Source of the DNA: a virus
IMG/VR virus record: IMGVR_UViG_3300009176_000074
Location: 1 to 24,214 of that record
Strand: one strand, 5' to 3'
Length of the DNA: 24,214 bases
Part shown: piece by piece, positions 19,844-24,214 of the stretch
Position numbering within the stretch: the stretch's first letter is position 1
How the letters are laid out: each line of letters opens with the position of its first letter
Notes under the pieces: model-generated
What the model saw: only the letters and a program-made list of their open reading frames with translations
Databases searched by the model: none
What the model was told of the DNA's origin: nothing
Translations under genes and position numbers: made by a program

Positions 19844-21427
19844 TCATCCATACACTGACGATGCATCGACAGCACCGTCGATGTTGCCGGGCAGGTAGTA
19901 GGGCCCGCCACCGTTCACCACTATCGATGAATTGTAATAACCGAGATAGCGATAGCCGTAGGCCGAACCGGCAAATTGACACCAGCCATAGGCAATGTAC
20001 GCCGTTGAGCCCGAGCAATTCACGAACGCATTCATGCCAACGCCGTGCATATTGATGAGCGTGAACCACAGCCCGATGGTCAGCGATGCGCCAATGGCAA
20101 GACCGGCAAAGCCCGCCGATGTATTATACACATCGATGTACCCGGAGACGGTGACGGTGCCGCCGAACGATCCAATACAGCCACCGTCAACTACCGTCAC
20201 ACCAGAAAACGCCAGGTTAGAAATGTAAACATTGGCGCCGTAATTGCACTCGACCATATTCCCCCGCGACGATCTCATATAGACCGTGAAGCCATTCAGC
20301 GACACGCTGGTCCCGGATCCGCTCATGACAATAACGCGAGGATATTGACCGCCGCTTTCTGCCGTGCCCTGCACAGTATAGCCGCCTATGTTTGCGCTAT
20401 CGCCGCGAATTTGAATCGAGCCCGGCAAATCCTGAATCAGCACCGAGCCCTGATATACGCCAGGCACCCCGAGCTGAATGGTCACCGTTCGGCCTGCCGT
20501 CACAAAACTACTTCTGACGAAATTAACCGCCGCCTGAATTGTGCGGAAGGCGTGCGCGTCGTCGTTCAATGAACCGTCGTTGTTGTCGTTCCCGGTCGGC
20601 CGAACATACAGGATCAAATCGGCCGACAGCTTGAACCATACCTGACTCCGCACCAGCCGGAGCATTTGCCAGTAGGTCGTATTAAACTCAATCAATATGC
20701 ATTCGTCGGCGAGCACGTCCGAACCTTGCAGCGGTTGGCCGTCATTGCGTTTAACCGCTTGAGCGCCCAGGCCATTGATTGCAATTGTCACCGCGCCGGT
20801 GTTGCGATTCTTTAGCTTGACCAGAACGATGTCACCGGCTGACACGGCGGTGATGGCAGGAGTGAAATTCGCAATGACGATGTTCGGCGTGGTGCTGACA
20901 TCCTCGGCGTAGGGAATATGGATCTGGTAAAAATTACTAATGCCGCCAGCCGCACCGAGGTAGTTCATCACCTGGAAGCGTGTACCGTCATCGACCAGCA
21001 AGACAACCTGGCCTGCGCGAATGTCATCAGGTTCTAGCTGCGCCCCGTTCGAGCGAACCACCGGGCGATTGCCGAGCGAGTTGACATTGATCGTCGTTGG
21101 CCCGCTGTTGTTGTTGGCGCACAACACCCGCAGCGGCGTGCCCTGGCGATAGGCTTCCAACGCTGGCAGCAATGCCACCGACATTGCATTGACGGCGCCG
21201 GAGTCAACGCAGAAATTCACCCATTGGCTGCGCGCCGAGCGCGTGAGCTGGTGCAAATCATTGTCGGTCGGGACTAGGTCGCTATCCAAAATATAATTGA
21301 CGATCTCACGCTGCGGATATTCCGCGGCCGCGGCTGGCAAGATAGATCCTTGCCGCGCAATTGACGGATCGCCATTGACGTATGGAGCATCGGGATCGTT
21401 CACGCCATAGGGAGGTGCGTATTTCAT
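19844..21427 (-). CDS. Tail fibre/spike with parallel beta-helix (pectin-lyase-like) domain
   Basis: A 527-residue protein. The N-terminus (1-95) should attach it to the particle. Two related modules (99-156 and 198-258, core TI.(V/I)N.LG...V.R..G..L...D......ILI) follow. From DLILYVRPTGNDNNDGSLND and FRTIQAAVNFV (about 270-304) onward the sequence is that of right-handed beta-helix proteins with many short strands, ending in a Gly/Tyr/Ser-rich region. Phage beta-helix spikes bind and often cleave surface polysaccharide; depolymerase activity is inferred. GAGGGA precedes ATG 21427. Confidence 0.82.
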   Translation of the reverse strand: MKYAPPYGVNDPDAPYVNGDPSIARQGSILPAAAAEYPQREIVNYILDSDLVPTDNDLHQLTRSARSQWVNFCVDSGAVNAMSVALLPALEAYRQGTPLRVLCANNNSGPTTINVNSLGNRPVVRSNGAQLEPDDIRAGQVVLLVDDGTRFQVMNYLGAAGGISNFYQIHIPYAEDVSTTPNIVIANFTPAITAVSAGDIVLVKLKNRNTGAVTIAINGLGAQAVKRNDGQPLQGSDVLADECILIEFNTTYWQMLRLVRSQVWFKLSADLILYVRPTGNDNNDGSLNDDAHAFRTIQAAVNFVRSSFVTAGRTVTIQLGVPGVYQGSVLIQDLPGSIQIRGDSANIGGYTVQGTAESGGQYPRVIVMSGSGTSVSLNGFTVYMRSSRGNMVECNYGANVYISNLAFSGVTVVDGGCIGSFGGTVTVSGYIDVYNTSAGFAGLAIGASLTIGLWFTLINMHGVGMNAFVNCSGSTAYIAYGWCQFAGSAYGYRYLGYYNSSIVVNGGGPYYLPGNIDGAVDASSVYG

Positions 21428-21446
21428 AGTTCAGTCCCTCGATATT

Positions 21447-22148
21447 TTAGGGTGTGCCCGCGAACGATCCGCCGGTCGACAGCAGCGAATAGTCGTAAAT
21501 GATTCGGGTGTGGGCCGGTTGCCAACGATTGAGCAGGCATTCAAGGTCGGTCGCGAGGCCGATCTCTAGGTGATGGTCAACACCACACTCGCCCATACCG
21601 CAGCGAAACCAAGTCAGCTTGGCGCGGTCGACATAGACTTTCCAATAGAACCGAATTTCAGGCCGCGCGATTTCCCAACGCGGCATTCCGATATCATCGA
21701 GCGTCGTTCCGCAGCGGCTAATGCCGACAATCCAGGGCGCATATTCACCGATGCGGATCGTGTAGCCGAGCCATGCTGAGACATCGATAAACCACTGCCG
21801 CGACTGCGCGCCGAGCAGCGTCATGTGCAACAGCAGCATTCGGCGCCGGTCGCCGACCGTCAGCGGTTCCTTGAAGCATGGATCCGGCAACCCCCAGGCC
21901 CGTTCCCAATCGGGCAGCAGCTCTAATGTTTTGCGCGGGTCCGATTCCTGCTCGAGCAAATCAGCGGCGCGGCCGTCAACAAATCCCCACACCTGCGCCA
22001 GGCCACGGCAGGTTCGATAGAACACCGAGCCGACATCCTCGGCGGGCCAGGCGATGCCCTTCGGTAATAGGTTGAGCAGCGCCCCCGTGTAATCGTCACC
22101 CGTGCGCCGGACGTGACGGTCGCGCGGCGGCTCAGAGTGTGACGCCAT
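21447..22148 (-). CDS. Baseplate/tail-fibre-connector protein, Mu gp48 type (DUF2313-like)
   Basis: A 233-residue protein. YTGALLNLLPKGIAWPAEDVGSVFYRTCRGLAQVWGFVDGRAADLLEQESDPRKTLELLPDWERAWGLPDPC is the hallmark segment of Mu gp48-like (DUF2313) proteins, and EC..NR..PAHT...YDYS ends the domain. In Mu-like phages this protein is part of the baseplate next to gp47. Start 22148 is preferred because GGGGGA lies 8 nt upstream; ATG 22157 would abut it. It overlaps the baseplate J gene by 17 nt. Confidence 0.9.
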   Translation of the reverse strand: MASHSEPPRDRHVRRTGDDYTGALLNLLPKGIAWPAEDVGSVFYRTCRGLAQVWGFVDGRAADLLEQESDPRKTLELLPDWERAWGLPDPCFKEPLTVGDRRRMLLLHMTLLGAQSRQWFIDVSAWLGYTIRIGEYAPWIVGISRCGTTLDDIGMPRWEIARPEIRFYWKVYVDRAKLTWFRCGMGECGVDHHLEIGLATDLECLLNRWQPAHTRIIYDYSLLSTGGSFAGTP

Positions 22149-23223
22149 AGGACACATCCCCCAACACTGCGAGGTGCCCAGGCGAGGGCATCAGGTCATC
22201 ATTCGAGAATGCGAGATCGAAATGCTCAACGCCTGGCGTGTCCTGAATCGCGTGGTATTTCCAGGCGGCATAGATCGTCGCGCCAGGAGCGGCCCAGCGC
22301 CGCAGCATCGCTTGCAGACTCGCCTCGATTGCCGCTCGCATCGCGGCGGTGTCAGGCACCAGGTTGCGAACGTCCACGTCGACGCGCCTTGGGATCGGCG
22401 CAACCACGAAGAAATCCTTAACCGCGACCGGCCTCACCTTATCGAGGTAGGCAGTCACGGTTTGAATATCGGCCGCAGCCGGAAAGCCATCGCTCGACGC
22501 GCGCAGATCGTCCATCATGAAACGCAGCGTGACGCATCCCATCCCCATCTCGAGCGGGCCAGACCAGGCACGCGTGACGCCCGCGACGGCGAGCGCCCAT
22601 TGCACATAATCGTTTTGATCCCCGCCCATCGGCGGCTGACGAATGCGCATCAATACGCGGATGCGCAGATCTTCGTCGTTCTCCTCATCGGTGCCGCCCG
22701 CCATCGTGATGACCTCGGCGGTGGATCCGACATTCACAATGGGCGGGGTCACCGCCAGGAATGCGCCGGGCTCGGCATTGCCGAGGGTGCCAGGATCGAG
22801 CGCGCGCACGGGCACGTTGACCGGCGCGCCACCGTCTGCGGTCATCGCCTCCATGGTGGTTTCGTAGGCTGTGTCGTCGCCCTCGAGCCGCGTTCCCAAC
22901 GGGATCACAACGCCCTCGAATGTGCCGGTAATGCCGACCTCGCCAACCGCATAGGTCGCCATCTTGCGGCCGACCGTGCCGTCCGCATTGACCAGCCAAA
23001 TGTCACCGTGCCGGTCGAGCCATTCCGTCTCGGCGGTGTCGGGTAGGAGCTGCAGCGCCAGCCACGCGATATATTGCAGGACATGGTGCGCCAGGCCCGC
23101 CTTGGCGTCGGCCATGACGCGCAGCACGTTGTTGCCGATGAATGCCGCGCCATAAAGCGACGCGGTGATATCATCGCGCACCATCTCTCGCACCTTGCGG
23201 AGCGTCGGTGTTGACCAGGGCAT
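22132..23223 (-). CDS. Baseplate J family protein (Mu gp47 type)
   Basis: A 363-residue protein: PTLRKVREMVRDDI at the N-terminus, LQLLPDTAETEWLDRHGDIWLVN, VVIPLGTRLEGDD, and GGTDEENDEDLRIRVLMRIRQPPMGGDQNDYVQWALAVAGVTRAWSGP, the typical baseplate J signature, followed by VRPVAVKDFFVVAP. It forms the wedge of the contractile-tail baseplate. No strong ribosome site is seen; the start is 15 nt after the previous stop, so re-initiation is likely. Full length. Confidence 0.94.
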   Translation of the reverse strand: MPWSTPTLRKVREMVRDDITASLYGAAFIGNNVLRVMADAKAGLAHHVLQYIAWLALQLLPDTAETEWLDRHGDIWLVNADGTVGRKMATYAVGEVGITGTFEGVVIPLGTRLEGDDTAYETTMEAMTADGGAPVNVPVRALDPGTLGNAEPGAFLAVTPPIVNVGSTAEVITMAGGTDEENDEDLRIRVLMRIRQPPMGGDQNDYVQWALAVAGVTRAWSGPLEMGMGCVTLRFMMDDLRASSDGFPAAADIQTVTAYLDKVRPVAVKDFFVVAPIPRRVDVDVRNLVPDTAAMRAAIEASLQAMLRRWAAPGATIYAAWKYHAIQDTPGVEHFDLAFSNDDLMPSPGHLAVLGDVSYGVTL

Positions 23224-23238
23224 GAAAGATTCCGAGGA

Positions 23239-23784
23239 TTAGACCGGATAGCCGGTTACAAAACGATCCTTCGCGCCGACCGGGATCGGCTCGCCGGTGA
23301 CCTTGTCCCATAGATATTGATAGCGCAGCTCAATGAGCCGCCGCGGCCCGCGCCACATGACAATGGAAACGGTGATCTCCTGGCGGCCCGTGCGCTCGGC
23401 CTCGACATCGACACGCGAGCAGATCCGCCGGTCGATGAATGGTTGTAACGCCTCGCGATTGTAGGCCTTGGCCCGCACCAGGGTGGCGCTTTCCCAGGAG
23501 GGATCATCCGAGATCTTTGAGCGCATCAGCAGCCAATTCTTTGAGCCGATGGGCCAGCCGCCCCATATCGCTTCGGCGTCCATGTCGCCCCACCAGCCGC
23601 GGCGGTCCTCGCTGTCGAGGTCGGGCAATGGTTCGTTGAGGTCGGCGAGCGCATCGGTGGCGATGGCGACGCGCACCGCGGTGGCGAGTTCCTCCTCCTC
23701 GCTCAACGTGCCATCGGGTTGCTGCAGCCAATCCAGAAACGTGCCGCGCAAATCGACTTGCTGCTGCAGCTTAATGTCGGTCAT
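23239..23784 (-). CDS. Phage GP46 family protein (Mu gp46 type)
   Basis: A 181-residue protein. LATAVRVAIATDALAD, PDLDSEDRRGWWGD and IGSKNWLLMRSKI match the GP46 family, a baseplate component encoded just before gp47 in Mu-like phages. A C-terminal strand-rich part (RQEITVSIVMWRG) is longer than the minimal domain. ATG 23784 forms an ATGA junction with the upstream small gene. Confidence 0.9.
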   Translation of the reverse strand: MTDIKLQQQVDLRGTFLDWLQQPDGTLSEEEELATAVRVAIATDALADLNEPLPDLDSEDRRGWWGDMDAEAIWGGWPIGSKNWLLMRSKISDDPSWESATLVRAKAYNREALQPFIDRRICSRVDVEAERTGRQEITVSIVMWRGPRRLIELRYQYLWDKVTGEPIPVGAKDRFVTGYPV

Positions 23785-23954
23785 TGATCCTTGCCCCGGT
23801 AATGCTGCTCACATTGCAGGTGCAGCCAGATGAGCTGGCCATCGATGGTGCGCAAGACCAGCTCTTGCCGATAGTTCGGCGGGCGCTCGAGCAAGCTGCC
23901 CGCGCCGGGCTCGGTGTCGCACCACACACAGGTTGGTCGCGTAGCGCCCGCCAT
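23781..23954 (-). CDS. Small zinc-binding-like protein
   Basis: A 57-residue protein with C9-x2-C12 and H45-x2-C48-x2-H51 around a strand-rich middle (RQELVLRTIDGQLIWLHLQ), a plausible single zinc site. AAGGA lies 9 nt before ATG 23954; a TTG further upstream would overlap the fibre gene. It sits between a fibre end and the baseplate genes. Confidence 0.66.
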   Translation of the reverse strand: MAGATRPTCVWCDTEPGAGSLLERPPNYRQELVLRTIDGQLIWLHLQCEQHYRGKDQ

Positions 23955-23959
23955 CGGGA

Positions 23960-24214
23960 TCAATCCTTGCTGCAAATTATCGCGTCGACATAGGCAACGC
24001 GCATATCCAACCCGTGCGAATGCGCGCTGCCGCTACCAGTGTTTTGCAAGCCTTGGACATCCATCCCAAAACCAGCCCCCGCAGGAAATTGATATGTGGC
24101 ATAGCCAATCAATGCAGGCGCGTTGCCAGCGATGCCGACATGAGTATGCGCGGGCATCTGCGCCGCAGTCAGCGACAATGCATCGGTGGCGGTGCGCGCA
24201 AACAAGGTGGAAAA
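23960..24214 (-). CDS. C-terminal end of a second tail fibre protein (cut by window edge)
   Basis: The frame is open from the window edge to the stop at 23960 (84 codons). LFARTATDALSLTAAQMPAHTHVGIAGNAPALIG ... [27 protein letters not shown] matches the last 84 residues of the collagen-like fibre at 17925, residue for residue in the His motifs. It is thus the end of a paralogous fibre or fibre-like protein upstream of the baseplate genes. The rest lies beyond 24214. Confidence 0.85.
   Translation of the reverse strand, partial: FSTLFARTATDALSLTAAQMPAHTHVGIAGNAPALIGYATYQFPAGAGFGMDVQGLQNTGSGSAHSHGLDMRVAYVDAIICSKD

Noticed and set aside
22174-23046. Long + strand frame of 290 codons opposite the baseplate J gene
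   Set aside because: It is antisense to a clear baseplate J gene; composition is Arg/His/Gly rich without domain features, as expected for a mirror frame in GC-rich DNA.
17925-24214. Phase variation by inversion between the two fibre tips
   Set aside because: The two copies are in direct, not inverted, orientation and no invertase gene or inverted recombination sites are visible.
1-24214. CRISPR array, tRNA, rRNA, insertion sequence
   Set aside because: No regularly spaced direct repeats, cloverleaf-like sequence, transposase or IS-type terminal repeats were recognised on reading both strands.

Overview
The window is a stretch of a temperate tailed bacteriophage. High GC, CTCGAG/GGCC-rich codon use and many small protein families familiar from rhizobial phages point to an alphaproteobacterial host, probably in the Rhizobiales (Bradyrhizobium-like); this host call is inference. 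Baseplate genes of the Mu gp46/gp47/gp48 type indicate a contractile tail (myovirus). No terminase, portal, capsid, tail tube, tRNA or rRNA gene is present, so the window is only part of the genome.

Layout. (1) 1-9041 is mostly leftward: a cut-off Cys-rich protein, a winged-helix protein, an MT-A70 adenine methyltransferase, an AlpA-like HTH protein (excisionase candidate), a tyrosine integrase, a secreted Cys-rich protein, two small proteins, a TGT-superfamily protein resembling DpdA (7-deazaguanine DNA modification), a repeat-rich non-coding stretch, two ParB-fold proteins, and a cassette of tiny membrane and zinc-ribbon proteins. A rightward Cro/YdaS-like repressor (7395-7601) is embedded here. 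(2) 9136-13339 is a rightward recombination operon: a small RHH-like protein, YqaJ-type exonuclease, RecT annealase, a coiled-coil protein, a DUF6166-like protein and small proteins. (3) 24214-13466 is the leftward late operon: tail fibre C-terminus (cut by the window edge), gp46, baseplate J, gp48, a beta-helix fibre, a small tail protein, a collagen-like fibre, fibre-associated proteins, a two-enzyme endolysin and a run of small membrane proteins. The early and late operons converge on a strong hairpin at 13415-13454.

Most striking signal. Four leftward genes (integrase, 85-aa protein, DpdA-like protein, 52-aa secreted protein) are preceded by the same unit: a stem whose bases differ but always pair, a loop TTGACG (TATGACG in one), a short tail usually containing CAAC, then AAGGAC 7-8 nt before ATG. 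At the DpdA-like gene, and approximately at the 52-aa gene, a sigma70-like promoter would start the RNA at or next to the stem. A fifth stem with the same apical loop sits on the + strand at 12911-12943. This looks like an RNA element shared by a set of phage genes, loosely comparable to the start-associated sequences of cluster K mycobacteriophages.

Genes are tightly coupled by ATGA or TGATG overlaps, which was used to choose starts and to recognise several micro-genes of 26-52 residues.
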